From NCBI GenBank assembly GCA_022837505.1, contig JALHFZ010000064.1:1-10674 (forward strand): a stretch of 10,674 bases of DNA, given 5' to 3'. Shown here in pieces: positions 1 through 6,777 of the stretch; within the stretch, counting starts at the first letter, position 1; every line of letters begins with the position of its first letter. The position numbers and the translations under genes were made by a program. The notes beneath the pieces were generated by a model. The model had not been told where the DNA came from. It searched no databases and worked only from the letters and a program-made list of their open reading frames with translations. The DNA comes from Synergistaceae bacterium (lineage in GTDB: Bacteria; Synergistota; Synergistia; Synergistales; Aminobacteriaceae).

Positions 1-184
1 TCTTGACCGGCGCAGGAACGCTCGAGAAATCCCTCAGTTCAGCTGCCTTCAGCGGAACTTCCGGCGCTGCCGCCCACGCCGTGCAGGATGTCAGGGCGAT
101 GAAAGCGAGAACCCGAAAAAGGACAGTCAGCCGCGGATATACCTTCGCCGCCATCCTCCTTCTCCGGAACACTTCATTCATCAT
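1..184 (-). CDS. N-terminus of an exported protein or lipoprotein (cut by window edge)
   Basis: This is an open frame of 61 codons with no stop before the left edge, so only the first part of the protein is visible. The start is one of two adjacent ATG codons (184 or 181), with AGGAGG about 8 nt upstream. The visible protein has a basic n-region (MMNEVFRRRR, plus K14 and R18) and a hydrophobic stretch at residues 20-33. A possible lipobox, LTSC, ends at Cys34, and a signal peptidase I-like AWA-A site follows at residues 36-39. It is therefore exported, either as a lipoprotein or as a cleaved periplasmic protein. The residues after the signal (PEVPLKAAELRDF) do not identify a family. It lies 58 bp downstream of dctM on the same strand, but a strong hairpin separates the two, so co-transcription is uncertain. 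A third Met at residue 11 has GGAGG directly abutting it, which is too close to be a good alternative. Confidence 0.7.
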   Translation of the reverse strand, partial: MMNEVFRRRRMAAKVYPRLTVLFRVLAFIALTSCTAWAAAPEVPLKAAELRDFSSVPAPVK

Positions 185-203
185 GCAGCACTCCTCCTTA
201 TGG

Positions 204-231
204 AAAGGCGGGGTTTTCACCCCGCCTTTTT
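204..231 (-). terminator. Strong hairpin after dctM, probable terminator
   Basis: A perfect 10-bp stem (204-213 pairs with 220-229) closes a 6-nt loop. It sits between the dctM stop and the ribosome site of the next gene. On the minus strand only three U follow the stem. On the plus strand five T follow (227-231), so the U-tract is actually better for the opposite direction. I read it as the end of the TRAP operon, possibly leaky or bidirectional. Confidence 0.6.
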
Positions 232-242
232 ATCGTACCGGA

Positions 243-1556
243 TTATTTGAAGAGCAGGTCTGGAAGCCAGGTCACAAGTTTGGGGAAGATGATGCACAGA
301 GTAAGGCAGAAGAGCTGGGTTATTACGAAAGGTACAATGGAGCGATAGATGTCCGACATGGTGACTTCCTTCGGGGCAATCCCCTTCATCATGAAGAGCA
401 TGGTGCCGAAGGGGGGCGTCAGGTACCCTGTCTGGGTGTTGACCGCATAGAGGACGCCCAGCCACAGGGGGTCGAAGCCGTAGAGGGGCAGAAGGGGAAG
501 GAGGATGGGGAGGGTGATCATGAGGATGCTCCAGGCGTCGATCACGAGCCCCAGCAGGAACCAGACGACCTGGATGGATATGAGCATGGTCCACCAGCCG
601 ATCTCGTAGGTCTGGACAAGCTTGATGACCATCCTGGATGCCCCGAGCCCCATGTAGACGGCCGCAAAGGCCTGGGCGGCGAAGAGGATCCACATCATGA
701 ACCCCTGGACCTGTATGGTCGTGTAGGCCACGCTCTTCAGCAGGTCCCAGGTGAGCCTCCGGTGAATGGCGCTGCACACGAAAGCGCCGAGGGCCCCTAC
801 GGCTGCCGCCTCTGTCGGGGTGGCGAAGCCGCTGTAGATCGAACCCAGAACAGCGGTAATGAGAAGAAGGGGAAGGATGACTCCCTTGAGGGAAGCGAGT
901 TTTGCATCCCAGTTTGATCTTTCCTCCACAGGAATAGGGGGTCCCAGTTTGGGGTTGATATAGCATCTGATCAATATGTAGCCGATGATCAGGGCGGAGC
1001 AGAGTATACCGGCGGCCATTCCTCCGGCAAAGAGCGCGCCGATGGAGACCTGGGCCATGGTTCCGTAGAGCACCAGGGCAATGCTGGGGGGGATGAGGGG
1101 GCCAAGGACCCCTCCGGCCAGGACGCACCCCGTGGCGATTCTCTTGTCATATCCGCGCTTGAGCATCGCTGGAAGGGCCATGACGCCCATCACCACAACT
1201 CCCGTGGAGGCTATGCCCGACATGGCGGCTATGAGGGTGCAGGCGAGAACCGTACCCACGGCGAGTCCGCCCTTGATTCCGCCGGACCAGCGGTACATCA
1301 TCTCGAAGAGGTCCTCCGCCACGCCTGAACGCTCGAGAACGACCGCCATAAGGACGAAGAGCGGAGCGGCCACCAGGGTTGTGGAGGACATCATTGAAAA
1401 GGTTCTGGCAACGATGATGAAAAGAGATTCGGGGCCCCAGAATACGGCGGTGAAAATAACCGCCAGGCCCCCGAGGACAAAGGCGACGGGAAGGCCCGAG
1501 GCCAGCAGAAAGAGCATGCTGCCGAAAAGCAGAATTGAAATCAGTCCGATATCCAT
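243..1556 (-). CDS. dctM: TRAP transporter large permease subunit DctM
   Basis: This is the large membrane subunit of a TRAP (tripartite ATP-independent periplasmic) transporter. The family couples uptake of an organic acid to an ion gradient, usually sodium, after delivery by the binding protein DctP. The protein is 437 aa, normal for DctM, and almost entirely hydrophobic with about 11-13 predicted membrane segments. Family hallmarks are visible: GPLIPPSIALVLYG at residues 152-165, GFATPTEAAAVG at 243-254, and QTGYLTPPFG at 375-384. The two TP-containing loops correspond to the substrate/sodium region in solved SiaQM structures (family knowledge). The start ATG at 1556 is preceded by GAGGTGA 4 nt upstream, and the gene begins 9 bp after the dctQ stop, so the two are co-translated neighbours. 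The protein is intact, with nothing unusual in its sequence. The substrate cannot be read from this subunit. Confidence 0.95.
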   Translation of the reverse strand: MDIGLISILLFGSMLFLLASGLPVAFVLGGLAVIFTAVFWGPESLFIIVARTFSMMSSTTLVAAPLFVLMAVVLERSGVAEDLFEMMYRWSGGIKGGLAVGTVLACTLIAAMSGIASTGVVVMGVMALPAMLKRGYDKRIATGCVLAGGVLGPLIPPSIALVLYGTMAQVSIGALFAGGMAAGILCSALIIGYILIRCYINPKLGPPIPVEERSNWDAKLASLKGVILPLLLITAVLGSIYSGFATPTEAAAVGALGAFVCSAIHRRLTWDLLKSVAYTTIQVQGFMMWILFAAQAFAAVYMGLGASRMVIKLVQTYEIGWWTMLISIQVVWFLLGLVIDAWSILMITLPILLPLLPLYGFDPLWLGVLYAVNTQTGYLTPPFGTMLFMMKGIAPKEVTMSDIYRSIVPFVITQLFCLTLCIIFPKLVTWLPDLLFK

Positions 1557-1565
1557 AAAGTCACC

Positions 1566-2117
1566 TCAGTTTCCGGAAGCGGCTTCAGCATCCGCACCGG
1601 CAATGAGATCACGACCGGTTACAGCCAGGTACGCATCCTTGATGGTTTTTGTCATTCCCTGAAGCAGCATGGTAAAAGAAGCGAAGGGGATGGTCAGTTT
1701 GACCGGCCAGACATAGGGCCCCCAGGTGCTGTCGGAGAACTCCCGGATGGCAACGCTTTCCATCGCCCAGGGGATGCTTTTCCAGAGCAGGGCACCCACA
1801 AAGATGTAGAACATCGACCAGGTGAAAAGGTCGATGACTGCCCTTGTGCGTTTGGAAAAGCGGATATAGATGACTTCGACGTTGACAAAGGCGCCCTTCT
1901 GCAGGGCATAGGCCCCTCCGATTATAAAGTGCGTTCCGTAGAGCATGCAGGAGGTCTCATGGGCCCAGATGGTCGGAGCGGTGAAGAAATACCGCATTAC
2001 TACCTCGTATACCAAAACAAGCATTATGGGATAAATTAAAAAGCTGACAATCTTGCCTATCCTGTCGTTTACGACGTCTACAAATTTAATGAAACCGGTT
2101 AAAAACTGCAATCGCAT
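1566..2117 (-). CDS. dctQ: TRAP transporter small permease subunit DctQ
   Basis: This is the small four-helix membrane subunit of the TRAP transporter; it pairs with DctM and scaffolds it in the inner membrane. The product is about 183 aa, typical for the family. Predicted membrane helices lie near residues 24-43, 57-74, 95-113 and 138-157. The DctQ signature YEVVMRYFF...APTIWAHE is seen at about residues 38-55, and WPVKLTIPFA near the last helix. The start is ambiguous. GTG at 2120 and ATG at 2117 are adjacent, but the only Shine-Dalgarno-like run, GAGGTG (2118-2123), overlaps or touches them. A TTG at 2111 sits an ideal 6 nt after that run and would give MQFLTGF. ATG 2117 is reported here. 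The gene follows dctP after an 82-bp gap with a hairpin and is 9 bp ahead of dctM. Confidence 0.92.
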   Translation of the reverse strand: MRLQFLTGFIKFVDVVNDRIGKIVSFLIYPIMLVLVYEVVMRYFFTAPTIWAHETSCMLYGTHFIIGGAYALQKGAFVNVEVIYIRFSKRTRAVIDLFTWSMFYIFVGALLWKSIPWAMESVAIREFSDSTWGPYVWPVKLTIPFASFTMLLQGMTKTIKDAYLAVTGRDLIAGADAEAASGN

Positions 2118-2156
2118 CACCTCATCACGTGCTTCGGCTGTGGGAACTTATAATAA

Positions 2157-2185
2157 GAACCCCCTCCCCGGAGAGAAGGGGGTTC
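2157..2185 (-). terminator. Intra-operon hairpin between dctP and dctQ
   Basis: A perfect 9-bp stem (2157-2165 with 2177-2185) with an 11-nt loop lies 17 bp past the dctP stop. On the minus strand it is followed by TTATTATAA rather than a clean U-run. It could be a partial terminator or a 3' stabiliser that lets the binding protein be made in excess over the permease, an arrangement common in binding-protein transport operons. The effect is inferred; the stem is directly visible. Confidence 0.5.
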
Positions 2186-2202
2186 ATCCGTCAGTCTTTA
2201 CT

Positions 2203-3270
2203 TTATTTTATGTAGCCGTAATCCTTCATGAACTGCTTGATGATATCGACGGCCTGGGCGACCCGGGGATCCTTCGCTCCCTGCTCGGCGGCGACTTTGT
2301 CGAGATAGGGCAGAGAGAACTCCTCGGTTATCCTGACCACTTCTTCGGGGCTGAATTCCGAGTAGGTGACGCCCCATTCTTTGAAGGACTTGTTGAACAT
2401 CTCCCGCTCCTGCATGGTGACGGCGTCCATGTAATCGGTGTTGAACGCGTGAGCGGCTGTGGTGACGATCGCCTGAAGGTCCTCGGGAAGTTCGTCCCAT
2501 GCCTTCTTGGACGCCCAGAGTTCCATCCCCTGGGGGACCTGGAAGGCCGGCCCGATGAAATATTTGCACACTTCGTAGAGCTTCAGGTCCCGGAAGAGCC
2601 ACCAGGCGGTGCCGCTGCCGTCGAGGGTCCCCATGGCGATGGCCATGTAGGTCTCGGGGTGGGGAAGCATAACAGGGGAGGCACCGAAGTGTTCGACGAA
2701 GTCGGACATGGAGCCGAAGAACCGCACTTTGAACCCCTTGAGATCCTCGAGGGAGTTGATGGGTTTCTTGCTCCAGAAATAGGTGTTGCCCACGCTGTGG
2801 CATCCGAGGTAGTGAATGCCCCGCTCTTCCAGAGCTTCGCCGACCAGTTTGTCGAGCCCGCGGTGATGGAAGAGTTCGTTGAACTCATCGTTGGTTCGGG
2901 TGACGAAGGGGGGCATGCTGGGTGCGGTAATCCACCCCATGGGGATAGCCCCTCTGAAGAAAAGGGAACTCGTGTTGGCTATCTGGATCATGTTTGCCTG
3001 GAGGGCCTTGTCGACTTCAGCGTAATCGACGAGCTCTCCCGCATAGTGCAGACTGATTTTCAGCCTGCCGGCGGACATCTTCTCCACTCTTTCGATAAAA
3101 GGTTTGATGACGGATTCCACTGCGAGGGAGCCGGGGGTATGATGGCTCTGGAACTTCCATTTGAACTCCTGGGCGTCCGCCGCCATGGCGGGGGACGTGA
3201 AGCCCACTGCAAGAACACCGATGACAAAAGCCAGTACCATGAACAATCCCATACGGTTTCTCAGTTTCAT
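2203..3270 (-). CDS. dctP: TRAP transporter substrate-binding protein DctP
   Basis: This is the periplasmic solute-binding protein that captures the substrate, usually a carboxylate, and hands it to the DctQM permease. The 355-aa length fits the family. Residues 1-30 form a clear Sec signal peptide (basic MKLRNR, hydrophobic 8-24, cleavage after AMA at 30). The mature part carries DctP landmarks: KVRFFG at 181-186, whose Arg183 aligns with the conserved carboxylate-binding arginine of the family, then the ETYMAIAMGTLDG helix/strand at 206-218. AWW at 222-224 and a broad aromatic region resemble the TakP/alpha-keto-acid branch more than the sialic-acid branch. That placement is tentative and the substrate is not determined. 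The ATG at 3270 follows a textbook AAGGAGGTG, so translation should be strong. It is the first gene of the dctPQM operon, just downstream of a near-consensus promoter and 148 bp after meaB. Confidence 0.95.
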   Translation of the reverse strand: MKLRNRMGLFMVLAFVIGVLAVGFTSPAMAADAQEFKWKFQSHHTPGSLAVESVIKPFIERVEKMSAGRLKISLHYAGELVDYAEVDKALQANMIQIANTSSLFFRGAIPMGWITAPSMPPFVTRTNDEFNELFHHRGLDKLVGEALEERGIHYLGCHSVGNTYFWSKKPINSLEDLKGFKVRFFGSMSDFVEHFGASPVMLPHPETYMAIAMGTLDGSGTAWWLFRDLKLYEVCKYFIGPAFQVPQGMELWASKKAWDELPEDLQAIVTTAAHAFNTDYMDAVTMQEREMFNKSFKEWGVTYSEFSPEEVVRITEEFSLPYLDKVAAEQGAKDPRVAQAVDIIKQFMKDYGYIK

Positions 3271-3314
3271 TGAAGCACCTCCTTAAGATTAGCTGCCTGT
3301 ATTTCGTAAATCGA

Positions 3315-3355
3315 GACCCCGTTAAAACTTGTTTTTTATTATCCTCTACGGGGTC
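3315..3355. promoter_or_regulatory. Perfect inverted repeat bracketing the dctP -10 box: candidate operator
   Basis: GACCCCGT (3315-3322) and ACGGGGTC (3348-3355) are exact inverted copies, 33 bp centre to centre, close to three helical turns. One arm lies in the spacer between -35 and -10. The other lies roughly 10-15 bp past the likely transcription start. This is a classic layout for a dimeric or looping repressor. Only one arm would be in the mRNA, so it is more likely a DNA site than an RNA hairpin. The cognate regulator is unknown. Confidence 0.5.
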
Positions 3356-3365
3356 ATATTGTCAA
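3338..3365 (-). promoter_or_regulatory. Sigma-70 type promoter for dctPQM
   Basis: On the minus strand a perfect -35 TTGACA (3360-3365) and a -10 GATAAT (3338-3343, five of six consensus bases) are separated by 16 bp. The predicted start is near 3331, giving a leader of about 60 nt before the dctP ATG. A second small dyad, TCAAG-ACA-CTTGA (3362-3374), overlaps the -35 box and could be another protein site. Confidence 0.75.
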
Positions 3366-3386
3366 GACACTTGAATGCATCATGCC

Positions 3387-3413
3387 ACAGGCACCCTGTC
3401 CGCCCGGGGCGGA
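3387..3413 (-). other. Two small GC hairpins after meaB
   Basis: Just downstream of the meaB stop are two dyads: TCCGCC-CGG-GGCGGA (3399-3413) and ACAGG-CAC-CCTGT (3387-3399), sharing one base. Neither is followed by a U-tract on the minus strand, so they are not a convincing intrinsic terminator. Some read-through from meaB into dctP is possible. Confidence 0.35.
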
Positions 3414-3418
3414 GCGAT

Positions 3419-4576
3419 TCATTCCTCTCCGGCGTTTTCCCTTCTGCCGGCTGAAAAAAGATGCTTTTCCATGGCGTCTATCAGGGCCTCCGCAGCCCTG
3501 GTGGCCGTCATATCTCCCTGCAGGACCTGCTTTCTGATGGTTTCCCTGCAGGCACTGATGTCGGGGTTCTGGGTTATCCGGCTGTGGATGTATTCGTCCG
3601 CCATGGAGTCCACCCATTCCAGGGTCTGGCCGTTCCGCCTCCTCTGGAAAAAACCTGAAGCGGTGACCTGTTCCCTGAAATCGGCGATGACCCTCCACAT
3701 CTCCTCGATCCCCTCCCCTGTAAGGGACGAGCAGGTATAGGCCTTCGGCGTCCACCCCTCCGTCGCCGGCCGGAGATAGTGAAGGATCTGGTTGTAGTCG
3801 GCCTTCGTCGCAAGAGCCCGCCGCTTGTTGTCTCCGTCGGCCTTGTTGACGAGGATGGCGTCGGAGAGTTCGATGACCCCCTTCTTGATCCCCTGGAGGT
3901 CGTCTCCTGCGCCGGTGACGACGAGAAGGAGGAAGAAGTCCACCATGGACCGGACGGTGGTTTCGCTCTGGCCGACCCCGACAGTCTCCACCAGGATAAC
4001 GTCATACCCCGCCGCTTCGCAGAGGAGCATGGTCTCCCGGCTCTTCCGGGTGACTCCGCCGAGGGTTCCCCCCGAGGGGGAGGGGCGGATGAAGGCCCGG
4101 GGATCCCGGGCCAGTTTTTCCATCCGGGTCTTGTCGCCGAGGATGCTCCCCCCCGAGATGGTGCTGCTGGGGTCTACCGCAAGGACCGCGACTTTTTTCT
4201 CCTCTTCCGTCAGGTAGCATCCGAGGGCCTCAATGAAGGTGCTTTTTCCCGCCCCCGGAATGCCCGTGATGCCCACCCTGATCGCCCGGCCTGTGTGGGG
4301 AAGGATCCGCTGGATCAGCTCCTGGGCGTCGTTGAAGTGGCCGGGGTTGTTGCTCTCCACCAGGGTGATGGCCCGGGCGAGGATGACCCGGTCTCCCCTG
4401 AGCACCCCCTCCTCGTAGTCGTCAAGGGAAAGCCTGCGGGCCCGGGGGGGCCTGCGGCGCGCCGTATGCCCCCCTCCCCCTTCCGAGGCCCCGGAGACGC
4501 CCGGCATGACCCTGCCGGCGAACTCGGAACCGGCGTCCTTCGGGGTCCATTCGGGCTTGTACTTTTCAGATGCCAT
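3419..4576 (-). CDS. meaB: MeaB/ArgK-family GTPase, methylmalonyl-CoA mutase chaperone
   Basis: This is a G3E-type P-loop GTPase that binds methylmalonyl-CoA mutase, gates loading of adenosylcobalamin and protects or reactivates the enzyme (established for MeaB and human MMAA). The P-loop GIPGAGKS is at residues 105-112, VDPSS at 134-138, the Walker B/switch segment DVILVETVGVGQSE at 192-205, and the guanine-specificity motif NKAD at 244-247. The C-terminal helical dimerisation region (about 330-375) is present. At 385 aa it is longer than the roughly 330 aa of well-known members. The excess is a 40-45 residue N-terminal extension rich in Gly, Arg and Pro (GGGG at 33-36, RRRPPRARR at 40-48). 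Its ATG overlaps the mutB stop by one base (TAATG), so it is translationally coupled to its client enzyme. GGGAAGA upstream is only a moderate ribosome site. Confidence 0.95.
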   Translation of the reverse strand: MASEKYKPEWTPKDAGSEFAGRVMPGVSGASEGGGGHTARRRPPRARRLSLDDYEEGVLRGDRVILARAITLVESNNPGHFNDAQELIQRILPHTGRAIRVGITGIPGAGKSTFIEALGCYLTEEEKKVAVLAVDPSSTISGGSILGDKTRMEKLARDPRAFIRPSPSGGTLGGVTRKSRETMLLCEAAGYDVILVETVGVGQSETTVRSMVDFFLLLVVTGAGDDLQGIKKGVIELSDAILVNKADGDNKRRALATKADYNQILHYLRPATEGWTPKAYTCSSLTGEGIEEMWRVIADFREQVTASGFFQRRRNGQTLEWVDSMADEYIHSRITQNPDISACRETIRKQVLQGDMTATRAAEALIDAMEKHLFSAGRRENAGEE

Positions 4577-6777
4577 TATTCTTCCCGGCTGTCCGCAAGG
4601 CGGGCGTTGAGAATTTCGAGCATCTCCTTCGCCGCCACGGGGATGACCGTACCCGGTCCGTAGATGGCCGCGGCGCCGTGTTCCCTGAGGTATTCATAGT
4701 CCTGGGCGGGGATGACCCCCCCCGCGATGACCATGATGTCCTCCCGCCCCCGTTTTTTGAGCTCTTCGACAAGCTGGGGAAGAAGGGTCTTGTGCCCCGC
4801 CGCGAGGGAGCTCATCCCCACGATATGCACGTCGTTGTCCACGGCATCCTGGGCCGTCTCCTCCGGAGTCTGGAAGAGGGAGCCGATGTCCACGTCGAAC
4901 CCCATGTCCGCATAGGCGGTAGCCACGACCTTCGCTCCCCGGTCATGGCCGTCCTGGCCCATCTTTGCGACCATGATCCTGGGGCGGCGCCCCTCTCTCT
5001 TTTCAAAATCCGCCGTCATCTGCCGCACTTCCTCCATGACCTCATCGTCGGCAAACTCGCTGCTGTAGACCCCCGATATGGATCGGATGACGGCCTTGTG
5101 GCGGCCGGACACCTTCTCGATGGCGTCGGAGATCTCTCCGAGGCTGGCCCGGGCGCGGGCGGCGTCCACGGCGAGGTCGAGAAGGTTCCCCTCCCCCGTC
5201 TCCATGGATTTCGTGATTTTATTCAGACACTCCTCCACCTTCTGAGGATCCCGGATCTCCCGAAGCTTGCGGAGCCTCTCGATCTGGGCAGTCCGGACGG
5301 CGGAATTATCCACCTCGAGGATGTCGATGGGGTCTTCTTCGTCTTTTCTCAGGTAGTTCACCCCCAGAATTTTTTCCTTGCCGGAATCGATATGGGCCTG
5401 GCGCCGGGCCGCGGCCTCTTCGATACGCATTTTGGGAAGCCCCGTCTCTATCGCCTTGGACATCCCGCCGAGCTCCTCCACTTCCTGAATGTGAGCCCAG
5501 GAGAGGCGGATCAGCTCATCCGTGAGGGCCTCCACGTAGTAGGAACCGCCCCAGGGGTCGATCACCTTGAGGATTCCCGTCTCGTCCTGGAGGTAGAGCT
5601 GGGTGTTCCGGGCGATCCGGGCGGAGAAGTCCGTGGGAAGGGCGATGGCCTCGTCGAGGGCGTTCGTGTGGAGGGACTGGGTATGGCCGAGGGCGGCCGC
5701 CATGGCCTCCACGCACGTGCGGGCGATGTTGTTGAAGGGGTCCTGGGCCGTGAGGCTCCACCCCGAAGTCTGGCAGTGGGTCCGCAGGGCCATGGACTTC
5801 GCTTTTTTGGGGTTGAACTGCTTCACGATCTTCGCCCAGAGAAGGCGGGCGGCCCGCATTTTGGCCACTTCCATGAAATAGTTCTTTCCGATCCCCCAGA
5901 AGAAGGAGAGCCGGGGGGCGAAATTGTCGATGTCAAGGCCCGACCGGATTCCCGTGCGTATATACTCGAGGCCGTCGGCCAGGGTGTAGGCCATCTCGAT
6001 GTCCGCCGTCCCTCCAGCCTCCTGGATGTGGTACCCCGAGATGCTGATGCTGTTGAACTTGGGCATGTTTCTGGAGGTATAGGCGAAGATGTCCCCTATG
6101 ATGCGCATGGAGGGCTCAGGGGGGTAGATGTAGGTGTTGCGGACCATGAACTCCTTCAGGATGTCGTTCTGGATCGTTCCCGTGAGGTCGGCCCGGTCCA
6201 CTCCCTGCTCCTCCGCCGCGACGATGTAAAAGGCCATGATGGGCAGGACGGCTCCGTTCATGGTCATGGAGACGGACATCTGCCCCAGGGGGATATGGGA
6301 GAAGAGGATCTCCATATCGAGGATGGAGTCCACGGCAACCCCGGCCTTCCCCACGTCCCCGGCCACCCTGGGGTGATCTGAGTCGTACCCCCGGTGGGTC
6401 GCGAGGTCGAAGGCTATGGAGAGCCCCTTCTGGCCGGCGGCGAGGTTGCGCCTGTAAAAGGCGTTGCTCTCCTCCGCCGTGGAGAATCCGGCATACTGGC
6501 GGACCGTCCAGGGGCGGGTGACGTACATGGTCGGATAGGGGCCCCTCAGGAAGGGGGGAATGCCGGCGCTGAACTGTACATGGGGCAGGCTGTCCCTGTC
6601 CTGTGCTGTATAGACCGGCCTGAGATCGATCTTCTCCATGGTCTCGCCGTAAAAGGACTCGAAGGATTTTCCTGTTTTTTCTTCTATCTGCTTCTTCCAG
6701 GCCTCAAGGGAAGGGGCTTCCTCCGGGAGGCCGCTGCGGAAGGGTATGCTGCGGAAATCGGGATTCGAGCTCATCAT
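4576..6777 (-). CDS. mutB: Methylmalonyl-CoA mutase large (catalytic) subunit, B12-dependent
   Basis: This enzyme interconverts (R)-methylmalonyl-CoA and succinyl-CoA using adenosylcobalamin, the key carbon rearrangement in propionate metabolism. The protein is 733 aa, full length for the catalytic subunit. The N-terminal TIM barrel (about 40-560) keeps the substrate residues expected of a true methylmalonyl-CoA mutase: Tyr85 in PTMY, Arg213 in VRNTYIYPP, and His250 in SGYHIQEAGGT. The Tyr and Arg argue against isobutyryl- or hydroxyisobutyryl-CoA mutases, in which they are changed. The C-terminal Rossmann B12 domain (about 597-727) has DGHDRG with the cobalt ligand His611, SSL at 656-658, and the GG pair at 686-687. 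Its ATG (6777) overlaps the mutA stop as ATGA; an in-frame ATG at 6774 has slightly better spacing from the weak AGGGGG site. It forms the heterodimer with MutA and is served by MeaB downstream. Confidence 0.97.
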   Translation of the reverse strand: MMSSNPDFRSIPFRSGLPEEAPSLEAWKKQIEEKTGKSFESFYGETMEKIDLRPVYTAQDRDSLPHVQFSAGIPPFLRGPYPTMYVTRPWTVRQYAGFSTAEESNAFYRRNLAAGQKGLSIAFDLATHRGYDSDHPRVAGDVGKAGVAVDSILDMEILFSHIPLGQMSVSMTMNGAVLPIMAFYIVAAEEQGVDRADLTGTIQNDILKEFMVRNTYIYPPEPSMRIIGDIFAYTSRNMPKFNSISISGYHIQEAGGTADIEMAYTLADGLEYIRTGIRSGLDIDNFAPRLSFFWGIGKNYFMEVAKMRAARLLWAKIVKQFNPKKAKSMALRTHCQTSGWSLTAQDPFNNIARTCVEAMAAALGHTQSLHTNALDEAIALPTDFSARIARNTQLYLQDETGILKVIDPWGGSYYVEALTDELIRLSWAHIQEVEELGGMSKAIETGLPKMRIEEAAARRQAHIDSGKEKILGVNYLRKDEEDPIDILEVDNSAVRTAQIERLRKLREIRDPQKVEECLNKITKSMETGEGNLLDLAVDAARARASLGEISDAIEKVSGRHKAVIRSISGVYSSEFADDEVMEEVRQMTADFEKREGRRPRIMVAKMGQDGHDRGAKVVATAYADMGFDVDIGSLFQTPEETAQDAVDNDVHIVGMSSLAAGHKTLLPQLVEELKKRGREDIMVIAGGVIPAQDYEYLREHGAAAIYGPGTVIPVAAKEMLEILNARLADSREE

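Noticed and set aside
3387..3413. Intrinsic terminator for meaB
   Set aside because: The hairpins are short and no U-run follows on the minus strand.
4570..6381. A 603-codon open frame on the plus strand, antisense to mutB
   Set aside because: It is the mirror of a GC-rich coding gene, its translation is His/Gly/Asp-rich with no domain, and mutB is unmistakable on the other strand.
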